Below, in pieces: positions 18,244 through 28,525 of a DNA stretch of 64,000 nucleotides. Every line of letters begins with the position of its first letter. The stretch's first letter is position 1. The notes under the pieces were generated by a model. That model did no database searches. It was given only the letters and a program-made list of their open reading frames with translations, and was not told where the DNA came from. Source of the DNA: Aurantimonas coralicida_A. GTDB lineage: Bacteria > Pseudomonadota > Alphaproteobacteria > Rhizobiales > Rhizobiaceae. The translations under genes were made by a program, and so were the position numbers. The stretch is taken from contig NZ_JAYXIH010000016.1 in assembly GCF_036016755.1 (NCBI RefSeq), forward strand, positions 27,116-91,115, given 5' to 3'.

Positions 18244-19239
18244 TCACGCGGCAGCGGCAAAATTCGCGACGATTCGGTTTCGGCCGCTCTGCTTGGCGCG
18301 ATAAAGCGAGGCATCGGCCACCGCAATCAGCTGGTCGAGCGAGGTCGCGCTCTTCCCCTTGGTGGCGACGCCGATGCTCAAGGTAACAGTCATCGGGCAG
18401 CTCGGAGCCGGATGGGGTATGGCCGCATCCCGCATGGTCGCGAGAATACGCCGCGCAATTTTCATCGCCTCGCCATACGAGGCGCCGGGTAGAACGACCA
18501 CGAATTCCTCTCCCCCGTACCGGGCGACGAGATCGGAATCTTGGCGCGTCTCCGCGACAGGAAGCTTGGCCACCTGCCGCAGGCACTCATCGCCGCGCTG
18601 GTGTCCGCTGGAGTCGTTGTACGGTTTGAAGTGGTCGATATCGAGCATGAGAAGCGAGAGCTCGGTCCCCGAATTGATCGCGAGAAGCCACTCTTCCTTG
18701 AGATGTTCGTCGAAGCGACGCCGATTGGCCAGACCGGTAAGGCCATCTTGGCTCGCCAGAGTCTCAAGCGCGTCCTGGGCATTTTTCTGAGGCGTGATGT
18801 CACGGAGCGTTTCAACGACGGCCATCAGCGCCCCGCTCTGGTCAAAAACCGGACCCGCGTCTATCGCGAGATAACGGCGGCCGGAGCCGTTTGGTAAAAC
18901 ACACCAGTTTTCCGCTGCGAGAATGCTGAAGCGGCCGTCTTTCGCCTCTCTATCGATTTGCCGCCAGTCGCTACGGTCGACGGTATAGAGAGCCTCGATC
19001 CTTTCCGATCCCGTAGCCTCCAGCACCAGATCGGCTAGACAAGGCCGTGGGTCCTCATAGAAAGCAGCCCAGTGCCGTTTGGTGCCGAGAACCGCTGAGG
19101 CACAGACGCCGGTCAGCTTTTCGCAAGCGCGATTCCAGATGATCACATGGCCGGACGCGGCCAGCACGAATGTCGGGACGACGAGATGCTCCAGCAACTG
19201 GTTCGCAAATTTGGTGTCGCTTAGATCCATTGTCACCAT
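18244..19239 (-). CDS. PAS-GGDEF diguanylate cyclase
   Basis: This 331-residue protein has an N-terminal PAS-like domain (about 10-150, with HVIIWNRACEKLTG) joined to a GGDEF domain (about 165-325). The active site is RYGGEEF, intact, and LDIDHFKPYNDSSGHQRGDECL carries the metal and substrate residues, so it should make cyclic di-GMP. The position before the active site reads RQDSD instead of RxxD, so the product-inhibition I-site looks absent. No membrane span is seen. It is convergent with pccB. Confidence 0.92.
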   Translation of the reverse strand: MVTMDLSDTKFANQLLEHLVVPTFVLAASGHVIIWNRACEKLTGVCASAVLGTKRHWAAFYEDPRPCLADLVLEATGSERIEALYTVDRSDWRQIDREAKDGRFSILAAENWCVLPNGSGRRYLAIDAGPVFDQSGALMAVVETLRDITPQKNAQDALETLASQDGLTGLANRRRFDEHLKEEWLLAINSGTELSLLMLDIDHFKPYNDSSGHQRGDECLRQVAKLPVAETRQDSDLVARYGGEEFVVVLPGASYGEAMKIARRILATMRDAAIPHPAPSCPMTVTLSIGVATKGKSATSLDQLIAVADASLYRAKQSGRNRIVANFAAAA

Positions 19240-19409
19240 GTTGCGGCCCTCCCAGTCGAATCCTCACCCTAGGGAAGTCACAGTAATCACCCAAACTTAA
19301 GAAAATATTCTCGTCTCCGGAAAACAAAGAGGCAAAGTCGTCGAGCTTGCTGCCGGCAACCGAACCAAAGGACCAAATCTTGGGGGAGAATTGCCCATGG
19401 ACAGGAGAT

Positions 19410-20195
19410 TCAGATCCCGGCAAACCACTCGTAGCCATTGTCCTCCCAATAGCCACCGCCGCCCTGGCCGTAGCCGTCGAGCGTGTCGGTGACGCGGATG
19501 GCGCGGATGTATTTCGCCATCTTGTAGCCGAGCTGTCGCTCGATCCTGACACGCAGCGGCGCTCCGTTTGATATCGGCAGGGTCTGGTCGTTCATGCCAT
19601 AAGCGAGGATCGTCTGCGGATGCCGGGCGTCGGTGAGGTCGATCGATTCGTAATATTCGATCGGGCGCAGGAAGCCGCTGCCCATCGAATCAAAGCATTC
19701 GAACACCACGAAGCGCGCTTCCGGCTTGACGCCGGCCTGATCGAGCACGGCGGCGAGCGGCGTGCCGGTCCATTTGGCGATGCAGCTCCAGCCCTCGACG
19801 CAGTCGTGCCGGGTAATCTGGGTGCGGGCGGGCATGTTGCGGAGTTCGTCGAGCGAGAGGCTGAGCGGTTTTTCGACGAGGCCGTCGACAGGCAGGCGAT
19901 AATCGGAGAACTCCGCCTCCGCGAGGGCGCGATAGGCCGGGTTGCGCGGGTTGGTCGAGCCGTTCGGCCGCATCGGCTGGCGAATCTCGCTTTCGGAAAA
20001 TTCGCGGGCGAAGGTATCCGAGCCGAGCAGGAAGCGCTGCACCCGGTAGGTGAGGGAGTTCGCGGTTTCGAGAACGTCGCGGATCTCGTTGTCGCGGACC
20101 CCAAGAAAGTCGAAACAGCCGGCGAGCGGTGCGGTCGAGGCGATCGTCGCCCCGGTGAGAAAGCGCCGGCGGGTGAGCTCAGAGCGGGTCATCAT
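19410..20195 (-). CDS. Molybdopterin-dependent oxidoreductase, sulfite-oxidase fold, Tat-exported lipoprotein
   Basis: This 261-residue protein starts with a twin-arginine motif (LTRRRFLTG) followed by a lipobox-like PLAGC, suggesting Tat export and lipid anchoring. The catalytic domain has the Mo-ligating Cys in TRHDCVEGWSC and the MsrP/YedY-like region CFDSMGSGFLRPIEYYESIDL. The ATG at 20195 overlaps the stop of the cytochrome gene. MsrP normally partners the ferric-reductase-like MsrQ; here the partner is a different cytochrome b, so MsrPQ is not claimed. The substrate is unknown. Confidence 0.85.
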   Translation of the reverse strand: MMTRSELTRRRFLTGATIASTAPLAGCFDFLGVRDNEIRDVLETANSLTYRVQRFLLGSDTFAREFSESEIRQPMRPNGSTNPRNPAYRALAEAEFSDYRLPVDGLVEKPLSLSLDELRNMPARTQITRHDCVEGWSCIAKWTGTPLAAVLDQAGVKPEARFVVFECFDSMGSGFLRPIEYYESIDLTDARHPQTILAYGMNDQTLPISNGAPLRVRIERQLGYKMAKYIRAIRVTDTLDGYGQGGGGYWEDNGYEWFAGI

Positions 20196-20977
20196 TCGGA
20201 CTCCGGATCGGCGCGGTACCAGCCGGTGATCATCGAGCGCAACTCGTTGAAGGGTCCGGCGAGGACCATCATGACGATGTGGACGACGAAGAACAGAACC
20301 AGATACAGCATCAGGATGAAATGGATCGTGCGCGCTGTCTGGCGGCCGCCGAAAACATCGAGCATCCACGGTGCCCATGCATTCACACCCGGCGACATGG
20401 TGAGGCCGGTCGCGATGATCAGCGGCAAAGCGATGAACAGCACGCTCGCATAGGACAGCTTCTGCAAGGCGTTGTAGCGGGCTTCGCGGGAAAAGCGCAG
20501 CCGCGCGTGGTCGGCGGCTTCGCGCGGCAGGTGACGGATGTCGTCGCCGCTCGGAAAAAGCTCCTTGATGTGACGGTTGATCAGGCTGGCGACGAGCCAG
20601 ATGAGAAGCGTGATGGCGAGGCCCCAGGCGAAGAACAGATGCACGACCCGGCCGGTCGCCAGATCCCGGTAGCCGGGGATGGTCAGCCAGGATGGAAAGC
20701 TCTTCGGCTGAAGTCGGTCGCCCTCCCAGACCGCGCCGAGCCAGCCGGTGGTGTCAAAGGCTTGGCCGAACAGGATCGTCCGGCCCTTCATCGCGGCGCC
20801 GTCCATGTAGGCGCCGATCGACAGGATGGTGTTGTCGTAGGCGAAACCTGATTCCTGGCCGATATAAAGGTCCGGCCGCGCCATGAAGATCTGCAGGCCC
20901 GAGAGCAGCAGGAAGAACAGGCAGAGCGTCCAGGCCCAATGGGTGATCCGCGTCCACAGCCGCTGCCGGTAGATCAA
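20192..20977 (-). CDS. Cytochrome b561/b6-type membrane electron carrier
   Basis: This 261-residue protein has four main spans with haem-ligand candidates at RITHWAWT, RVVHLFFAW, and HFILMLYLVLFFVVHIVMM. It resembles the prokaryotic cytochrome b561 family used with periplasmic molybdoenzymes or hydrogenases. It overlaps the molybdoenzyme gene by 4 bp and is upstream of it, so the pair is one operon. It should pass electrons between the quinone pool and the periplasmic Mo site. Direction of electron flow is unknown. Confidence 0.85.
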   Translation of the reverse strand: MIYRQRLWTRITHWAWTLCLFFLLLSGLQIFMARPDLYIGQESGFAYDNTILSIGAYMDGAAMKGRTILFGQAFDTTGWLGAVWEGDRLQPKSFPSWLTIPGYRDLATGRVVHLFFAWGLAITLLIWLVASLINRHIKELFPSGDDIRHLPREAADHARLRFSREARYNALQKLSYASVLFIALPLIIATGLTMSPGVNAWAPWMLDVFGGRQTARTIHFILMLYLVLFFVVHIVMMVLAGPFNELRSMITGWYRADPESE

Positions 20978-21211
20978 TGGTCGCTCGAAGCGCGATGAAA
21001 CGGCCAGTTTGAAGCCTCCCTCGGGTATCCGCGACGATTGGCCTCGCTCCAGGTCGCCGCCTTGGACACCAGTCTTGAGGGTCGAAAGCTGCGTGGGTCA
21101 AGACGTTTGGGATCACGACCAGTCGCGTGCGGTGACGTTTTCGTGTCAGCCGTATGCGCAACGAACACTGCCGCGCGGCGTTTGCGGGGAGTATGCTCGA
21201 TCCGGATCGGA

Positions 21212-22276
21212 TTGCTCTTGGCCCAACCGTCTGAACATTCACCGCGCATTGTCGGCCTCGCCACCGCCGTGCCGCCCTATCCGCTGCCGCAGAGCGAGGT
21301 CGTTGCCCACGCCGCCGAAACCTTCGGTAGCCGGTTTCGCGATTTCGAACGGCTGCGCCCGGTGTTCGAGAGCACCGGCATCGCCATGCGCTATTCGGTG
21401 CGCCCGTTCGACTGGTTCCATGCCCGGCAGGATTGGCGGCAACGGACCGAGGCGTATCTGGACGGCGCCACGGCGCTGTTCATCGAAGCCGCCGAAAAGG
21501 CGATCGCCGCCGCCGGCATCCTGCCGTCGGACATCGACACCGTCGTCACCGTGTCTTCGACCGGCATCGCCACGCCGTCGCTGGAAGCCCGCACTCACGG
21601 CGTGCTTGGCTTCCGGCCCGACATCCGCCGGGTGCCGGTCTTCGGGCTCGGCTGCGCCGGCGGTGTCTCGGGCCTCTCGCTTGGCGCGCGGCTCGCCCGC
21701 GCCGAACCTGGCTCCAAGGTGCTCGTCGTTGCGGTGGAGATCTGCACGCTGGCTTTCCGCTCGGACGAACTGACGAAAAGCAATATCGTCGCCACCGCCC
21801 TGTTCGGCGACGGCGCGGCCGGCGTGGTGCTGACCTGCGACAAAGCTGCGGGGCCGCGGATCGTCGCCACCGGCGAGCATCTGTGGCCGGACACGCTCGA
21901 CATCATGGGCTGGCAGGTCGACCCGATCGGCTTCGGAGCAATCTTCTCCGCCTCGATCCCGGACCTCGTCACCGAGAAGATGCGGCCGGCGGCCGAGAAT
22001 TTTCTGGCGCGACATGGCGAAGTGATCGATGATCTGGATGGCTTCGTCTTTCATCCCGGAGGGACCAAAGTGGTCCAGGCGCTCGAAAACTCGTTTGATC
22101 TGCCTCAGGGCGCGCTCAACATCGAACGCGAGACGCTGCGCGACTTCGGCAACATGTCGGCGCCGACCGCCCTGTTCGTCCTGAAGCGCAAGCTGGAGGT
22201 CGGGCTTGCCGGCCGACACCTCGTCTCGGCGCTCGGCCCCGGCTTCACCGGCAGTTTCGCGCGGCTCGATGCTTGA
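21212..22276 (+). CDS. Type III polyketide synthase (chalcone synthase-like)
   Basis: The protein of about 354 residues has the complete Cys-His-Asn triad: Cys in GLGCAGGVSG, His in GFVFHPGGTKVV and Asn in FGNMSAPT. The segment PRIVGLATAVPPYPLPQ begins the conserved fold. Bacterial members condense malonyl-CoA onto acyl-CoA to give alkylpyrones or alkylresorcinols. The start is uncertain: no ATG with a ribosome binding site precedes the conserved region, and TTG at 21212 or 21218 was preferred over an ATG at 21038 that would add 58 atypical residues. An ICMT-like gene overlaps its 3' end. Confidence 0.88.
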   Translation: MLLAQPSEHSPRIVGLATAVPPYPLPQSEVVAHAAETFGSRFRDFERLRPVFESTGIAMRYSVRPFDWFHARQDWRQRTEAYLDGATALFIEAAEKAIAAAGILPSDIDTVVTVSSTGIATPSLEARTHGVLGFRPDIRRVPVFGLGCAGGVSGLSLGARLARAEPGSKVLVVAVEICTLAFRSDELTKSNIVATALFGDGAAGVVLTCDKAAGPRIVATGEHLWPDTLDIMGWQVDPIGFGAIFSASIPDLVTEKMRPAAENFLARHGEVIDDLDGFVFHPGGTKVVQALENSFDLPQGALNIERETLRDFGNMSAPTALFVLKRKLEVGLAGRHLVSALGPGFTGSFARLDA

Positions 22277-22814
22277 GGCGGTCGAGATCTACCCGAGCGT
22301 CTGGGCGACGGCGGCGATCCTCGCCTATGTGACCCTGCAACGGGTGATCGAGCTCAGCATCGCTCGCCGCAACACCAAAAGGCTGCTGCGCGACGGCGCC
22401 TTCGAGGTTGCGGCGCCGCAATATTCGCTGCTGGTCGCATTGCACGCGGCTTGGCTTGGGCTACTGTGGCTCACCGCCTTTGGCGAGCCGATCAATCTCG
22501 TGTTTCTCGGGCTGTTCGGCCTCACTCAAGTGCTGCGCTTCTGGACGCTCGCCTCGATCGGCAGGCGTTGGACGACGCGCATCATCGTCAAGCAGGGGGA
22601 GGCGCTGGTCACGAAGGGGCCATATCGCTTCATGGCGCATCCGAACTATGCGGTCGTGGTGCTGGAAATCTTCCTGCTGCCGGCAGTTTTCGGGCTTTAC
22701 GCACTCGCGATCCTGTTCTCGCTGCTCAACGCCGGCGCGCTGGCGATCCGTATCCAGGCGGAACAACGCGCGCTCAAGAAGCACACGCGTGGGCGGAAAA
22801 ACCTGAAATTATGA
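22269..22814 (+). CDS. Isoprenylcysteine carboxyl methyltransferase (ICMT) family protein
   Basis: This 181-residue membrane protein has about five spans and the ICMT motif GPYRFMAHPNYAVVVLEIF near residue 120, followed by RIQAEQRAL. In Bacillus a homologous methyltransferase (BpsB) sits beside the type III synthase BpsA and methylates alkylpyrones. The same pairing here, with an 8-bp overlap, supports a similar tailoring job. The start at 22269 is the ATG inside the end of the synthase gene. Confidence 0.87.
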   Translation: MLEAVEIYPSVWATAAILAYVTLQRVIELSIARRNTKRLLRDGAFEVAAPQYSLLVALHAAWLGLLWLTAFGEPINLVFLGLFGLTQVLRFWTLASIGRRWTTRIIVKQGEALVTKGPYRFMAHPNYAVVVLEIFLLPAVFGLYALAILFSLLNAGALAIRIQAEQRALKKHTRGRKNLKL

Positions 22815-22820
22815 GCCGTT

Positions 22821-23273
22821 TCAGTCGTTTGCCGCCGTGCGCCTCAACACCAGATCGAGCGTTTGGCGAAACCTTGAGCGGTCGGTGGTCGTGAAGGCAG
22901 CGTTATAGCCCTTGCTCTCGCCGGTTTCGCGCAGATGCTGCTTGAAAGCCCGCATTGACAAAGCGGTGCCGATCGATTCGCTGGTGAACTCGTGCCCCGT
23001 CGGGCCGAGAGCGGCGGCGCCTTTTTCAAGAGCCCGCGCGGCCAGCGGGATGTCGGCGGTGATAACGACGTCTCCCGGATTGGCGGCTTCGGCAATCCAG
23101 TCGTCGGCCGCGTCCGCGCCTTCGGACACGACAATGATCCGGGCGTCGGGATAGCGCGACGGCCGCATACCGCCGTTGGAGACTAGCACCGCGTCCGCGC
23201 CATGCCGGACGGCGACCTCGATCGCCTCGTCCTTGACCGGGCAGGCATCGGCATCGATCAGGACTGTGGTCAT
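22821..23273 (-). CDS. YaiI/YqxD family protein (UPF0178, DUF188)
   Basis: This 150-residue protein begins TTVLIDADACPVKDE, the family signature, and has the central DDWIAEAANPGDVVITADIPLAARALEKGA. The fold resembles PIN/NYN-type nucleases with clustered acidic residues, but the function is not established. It is convergent with the ICMT gene. Confidence 0.9.
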   Translation of the reverse strand: MTTVLIDADACPVKDEAIEVAVRHGADAVLVSNGGMRPSRYPDARIIVVSEGADAADDWIAEAANPGDVVITADIPLAARALEKGAAALGPTGHEFTSESIGTALSMRAFKQHLRETGESKGYNAAFTTTDRSRFRQTLDLVLRRTAAND

Positions 23274-23351
23274 TCAGATATCCTTCCAGGCCAAGGCTAA
23301 GACGATTCCATTTCTCGTGGCAGCCATAACGCGATTGTGCCATGGACGAAC

Positions 23352-24305
23352 ATGACCTCACTTGCCGAGACCTTCGAGAACACACCCGCCGAGATCGTTC
23401 GCGGCATCGTCATTCTCGTCGTCGGCTCGGCGATCATTCCGTTGCTCGACGCCTTCGGGAAAATTCTGGTCACCACCCATGACATTTCAGCGGGCGAGGT
23501 GGCTTTGGTCCGGCTCTTCTCGCAAGCTGCGATGATCCTGCCGTTTCTGCTGTATGTCGACGGCCCGGGTGCCCTTAAGACGCGTCGTCTCGGGCTCAAT
23601 CTTCTGCGCGGGGCGTGTCTGGGCCTGGCGGGACTCGCCTTCTTCGCGGCGCTGCGTTTCATGCCGTTGGCCGATGCCACGGCCGTGTTTCTGATCGAGC
23701 CGATGATCCTCACGCTGCTGGCTGCGTTCCTTCTGAAGGAGACTATCGGCTGGCGGCGGATCGTTGCCGTCGTCGTCGGCTTCTTCGGTGCGCTGATCAT
23801 CATCCGGCCGAGCTATTCGATGTTCGGTATCGTCTCGCTGCTCCCGGTCGCGGCGGCATTCTTCGTCGCCCTCTACCTCATTTTGACCCGCCGCGCGTCG
23901 CGGGGATCGACCCCGCTGGCGATGCTGTTTTACGCCGGTGCCGGAGGGGTGCTGGTTTTGTTGATCGCCATGATCATAGGCCATCCGCTGGGAATCGCCG
24001 ATCTGACGTTCCGCTGGCCGGATCGCGGGTCGACCTGGATGCTCCTGATCGGCGCCGGTCTGATCGGCACGGCCGGCCATCTCATGTTCATCCAGGCGTA
24101 CAAGCTTGCGCCGGCCTCGGTGCTCGCACCCTTCGGCTACGTGGAGATCGTCTCCGCCGTGTTTCTCGGATATCTGATTTTCGCGGACATGCCCGACGGC
24201 CCGAAATGGCTCGGCATGGCGATCATCGTCGGGTCCGGGCTGTTCATCTATTTTCGCGAGCAGCGCATCGCGCGTCATCCGCAGAAGCCGCCGATCGTGC
24301 GCTAA
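23352..24305 (+). CDS. EamA/DMT family transporter
   Basis: This protein of about 317 residues has two EamA repeats of five spans each. It contains the first-repeat end FLIEPMILTLLAAFLLKETIGWRR and the second-repeat end APFGYVEIVSAVFLGYLIFADMPDG, typical of drug/metabolite exporters. The start is either this ATG or a GTG at 23337; neither has a strong ribosome binding site. Substrate unknown. It is divergent from the YaiI gene. Confidence 0.88.
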   Translation: MTSLAETFENTPAEIVRGIVILVVGSAIIPLLDAFGKILVTTHDISAGEVALVRLFSQAAMILPFLLYVDGPGALKTRRLGLNLLRGACLGLAGLAFFAALRFMPLADATAVFLIEPMILTLLAAFLLKETIGWRRIVAVVVGFFGALIIIRPSYSMFGIVSLLPVAAAFFVALYLILTRRASRGSTPLAMLFYAGAGGVLVLLIAMIIGHPLGIADLTFRWPDRGSTWMLLIGAGLIGTAGHLMFIQAYKLAPASVLAPFGYVEIVSAVFLGYLIFADMPDGPKWLGMAIIVGSGLFIYFREQRIARHPQKPPIVR

Positions 24306-24324
24306 CGCGAGTCCGGCGAATGGA

Positions 24325-24681
24325 TCAGCCGGATTTCGCGGCCAGCGCTTCGAGCCTGGTGATTTCACCGTCGAGCACATCGCGGCGCGAGCGCAAGAGG
24401 TCGAGCTTGGCGGCGCGGCCGGTGTCGTCGAGATCCACGTCCTCCGCACCCTCGCCATAGCCGCCGATCAGCCAGGCTGGGCTGACGCCGAGAATGCCGG
24501 CGAGCATGATCAGCTTGTTCGCCCGCGGTTCGGCGCGGTCGCGCTCCCAGCCGCGCATCGTCTCCGGCTTGACACCGAGCTTGGTCGCTAATTCTGCAAT
24601 GTCGATCCCGAGCGCCTCGCGGCTGCGGCCAATCCGTCCGCCGATCGTGTCATCGTCCTGCTGTGTCATCGGTTTGGTCAA
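24325..24681 (-). CDS. XRE family helix-turn-helix regulator
   Basis: This 118-residue protein has an XRE-type HTH at about 15-70 (SREALGIDIAELATKLGV, then TMRGWERDRAEPR). A short coiled-coil-like C-terminus follows (LDLLRSRRDVLDGEITRLEALA). The start is a TTG at 24681 with AGGAG six bases upstream; the in-frame ATG at 24669 is too far from that site. Target genes are unknown; pccA lies divergently 190 bp away. Confidence 0.85.
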   Translation of the reverse strand: MTKPMTQQDDDTIGGRIGRSREALGIDIAELATKLGVKPETMRGWERDRAEPRANKLIMLAGILGVSPAWLIGGYGEGAEDVDLDDTGRAAKLDLLRSRRDVLDGEITRLEALAAKSG

Positions 24682-24870
24682 ATCTGTCTCCTCTTAACGC
24701 CGGCCGAAATCCGGATTCTCGCCTAGCGCGGCCGTGACGGACCGCGGCAAGTGCGATCGGATCGCGACATTCGTTTCTTAGACGAGTGTCGGCTTGCAGG
24801 ATTTCCGCCCAAAGGTCAAAACGGACCGGTCGAGAAGACGCCGCCGCCCTGTTTCGGAGTACCCGCCGCC

Positions 24871-26885
<2,015 letters not shown>

Positions 26886-26889
<4 letters not shown>

Positions 26890-27164
26890 CCACGGCGATA
26901 CATTGTCTGGTGCGGGGCCAGGTGCAGGGCGTCGGCTACCGCGCATGGTGCCAGGGCGAAGCCGTGACACGGGGGCTTTCCGGCTGGGTGCGCAACCGCC
27001 GATCCGGCGATGTCGAGGCGGTGTTGGCCGGGCCATTGGACGTGGTCGACGAAATGCTGGCGGCGCTGTGGACCGGGCCGGCCGGCGCTTCGGTGTCGGC
27101 GGTCGAAGGAACGCCGACGAAGGAACGTCCGCGTGGCGATTTCGACGTGAGGCCGACGGTTTAA
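26886..27164 (+). CDS. Acylphosphatase
   Basis: This 92-residue protein has the acylphosphatase motifs VRGQVQGVGYRAWCQ (with the catalytic Arg) and LSGWVRNRRSGDVEAV (with the catalytic Asn). It hydrolyses carboxyl-phosphate bonds in small metabolites. It starts with a GTG that overlaps the pccA stop (GTGA) and its end overlaps the lipB end by 4 bp. Confidence 0.94.
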
Positions 27165-27913
27165 CGGGTCGCGTCAATCGTCGGGCCGAACACCGCCTCG
27201 AATTGCCGTCGAAGCAGGATATCGACCTGCGGCATTGATGCGAGAACGCCGAGATCGGCAAGACTCGTCACGCCGTGGCCGCGAATGCCGCAGGGCACGA
27301 TGCCGGAGAAATGCTCCAACTCCGGGTCGACGTTGAGCGAGATGCCGTGGAAGGTCACCCAGCGGCGGACGCGGATGCCGATCGCCGCGATCTTGTCTTC
27401 GGCAATGCTGCCGTCGACCATGGTCGGACGCTCCGGCCGTCGCACCCAGACCCCGACGCGGTCTTCACGTCTTTCGCCCTTGATCTGGAAGTCGCCGAGC
27501 GTCGCGATGATCCAGGCCTCCAGCGCTGCCACGAAGGCGCGCACGTCCTCGCGCCGTCTTTTCAGATCCAGCAGCACATAGGCCACGCGCTGGCCGGGGC
27601 CGTGATAGGTGTATTCGCCACCGCGGCCTGCGGCGAACACCGGGAATCGCGTGGAATCGACGAGGTCTTCGTTCCGGGCACCGGTGCCGGCCGTATAGAG
27701 CGGCGGATGCTCCAGGAGAATCACCGTTTCAGGCGCCGTTCCGGATGCGATCTCCGCGACCCGGGCCTCCATTATCGCCAAAGCCTCGGGGTAGGGGGTC
27801 GGGCCGTCGATGACGTGCCACGCCACTTGCGCCGAACCGGGCCGCGCCAGGAAGCGCTCCGCCACGGTCGATAGCCGGGAGCCGCTCATCGCTGTCTCGA
27901 TCGTCGCTGTCAT
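27161..27913 (-). CDS. lipB: Lipoyl(octanoyl) transferase LipB
   Basis: This 250-residue enzyme has the catalytic pair of the family: Lys in EDKIAAIGIRVRRW and Cys in GIVPCGIRGHGVTSL, with GRGGEYTYHGPGQRVAYVLLDL upstream. It transfers octanoyl groups from ACP to lipoyl domains of 2-oxoacid dehydrogenases. Length and residues are standard. It is followed at a distance of 158 bp by the opposite-strand tRNA-Leu. Confidence 0.95.
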   Translation of the reverse strand: MTATIETAMSGSRLSTVAERFLARPGSAQVAWHVIDGPTPYPEALAIMEARVAEIASGTAPETVILLEHPPLYTAGTGARNEDLVDSTRFPVFAAGRGGEYTYHGPGQRVAYVLLDLKRRREDVRAFVAALEAWIIATLGDFQIKGERREDRVGVWVRRPERPTMVDGSIAEDKIAAIGIRVRRWVTFHGISLNVDPELEHFSGIVPCGIRGHGVTSLADLGVLASMPQVDILLRRQFEAVFGPTIDATR

Positions 27914-28071
27914 GGAGGGTGTTTAGCCGGTCCGAACGCCGTCGAAAAGCGTTGGCCGCGCGCCCGTGAGGACAATGCCGACCGGGATCGGCCGAATAGC
28001 CCTTGTGCGACCGGGTAAGTCTTGTTACATGCCCGCCACCGATGGCCTCGCGCCCTTGGTAGACACGGCGT

Positions 28072-28156
28072 GCGGTCGTGGCGGAATTGGTAGACGCGCA
28101 GCGTTGAGGTCGCTGTGGGGCAACCCGTGGAAGTTCGAGTCTTCTCGACCGCACCA
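28072..28156 (+). tRNA. tRNA-Leu (anticodon GAG)
   Basis: The 85-nt gene has a 7-bp acceptor stem (GCGGTCG with CGACCGC), the anticodon stem CAGCG/CGCTG around loop TTGAGGT (anticodon GAG), a long variable arm (TGGGGCAACCCG) as in class II tRNAs, a T-arm with TTCGAGT, and an encoded CCA. Its 3' third is the repeat found again at 59,176. Confidence 0.95.
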
Positions 28157-28299
28157 GCCTTTCTCATTGGAAATGTTCGAGTTTGGCATCTACGCCGAAG
28201 GCCGATTGCATTTTCCCACCAGTTGCATCGAATTTTGCGCCACACGCTTTCAAAATGAAGGCCTGCAGACGATGGCCTCGTTCCTTAAGCGGCGCGGGA
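28134..28299. repeat. Left attachment-type direct repeat (tRNA-Leu 3' end and flank)
   Basis: The first 28 bp (28134-28161, beginning TTCGAGTCTTCTCGACCG) are identical to 59176-59203, and the next 138 bp align without gaps to 59204-59341. By eye the 166 bp are about 91% identical (15 mismatches). The exact core begins in the tRNA T-loop and runs through CCA, the usual position for tyrosine-recombinase attachment sites. It is interpreted as the left boundary of the island. Confidence 0.85.
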
Positions 28300-28508
28300 T
28301 GCGGTGGATATTCCACTTCTTTCGGCGTGTACCCCCTGACATCGTTGATTTGGTGGGTTTTTCCTTCTGGGAACGATCTCTCAGAACCAGTGACGAACAG
28401 GCTGCTGCGATAAAGGCGCGAACCTTGGCAGTGGGGACTGACGAAGTCATTAGCCAGCCCCGTACAGACGAGATAACGGTTGATCGATCTTGGCCGGCCA
28501 GTTCGTAG
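28272..28508 (+). pseudogene. Site-specific integrase, N-terminal remnant
   Basis: The 78-codon frame starts MASFLKRRGMRWIFHF and continues with RRVPPDIVDLVGF and RSLRTSDEQAAAIKART. This is the N-terminal pattern (DUF6538-type) of tyrosine integrases. The match stops after about 55-60 residues and no catalytic domain follows; tpiA-like sequence begins 20 bp later on the other strand. It lies 115 bp from the tRNA, the classic place for an island integrase. The call rests on motif memory, so it is moderate. Confidence 0.65.
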
Positions 28509-28525
28509 CGTTGTTTTGCGAGACA

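Noticed and set aside
19410..20977. MsrPQ methionine sulfoxide reductase system
   Set aside because: The cytochrome is not of the MsrQ ferric-reductase type and the Mo protein looks like a lipoprotein.
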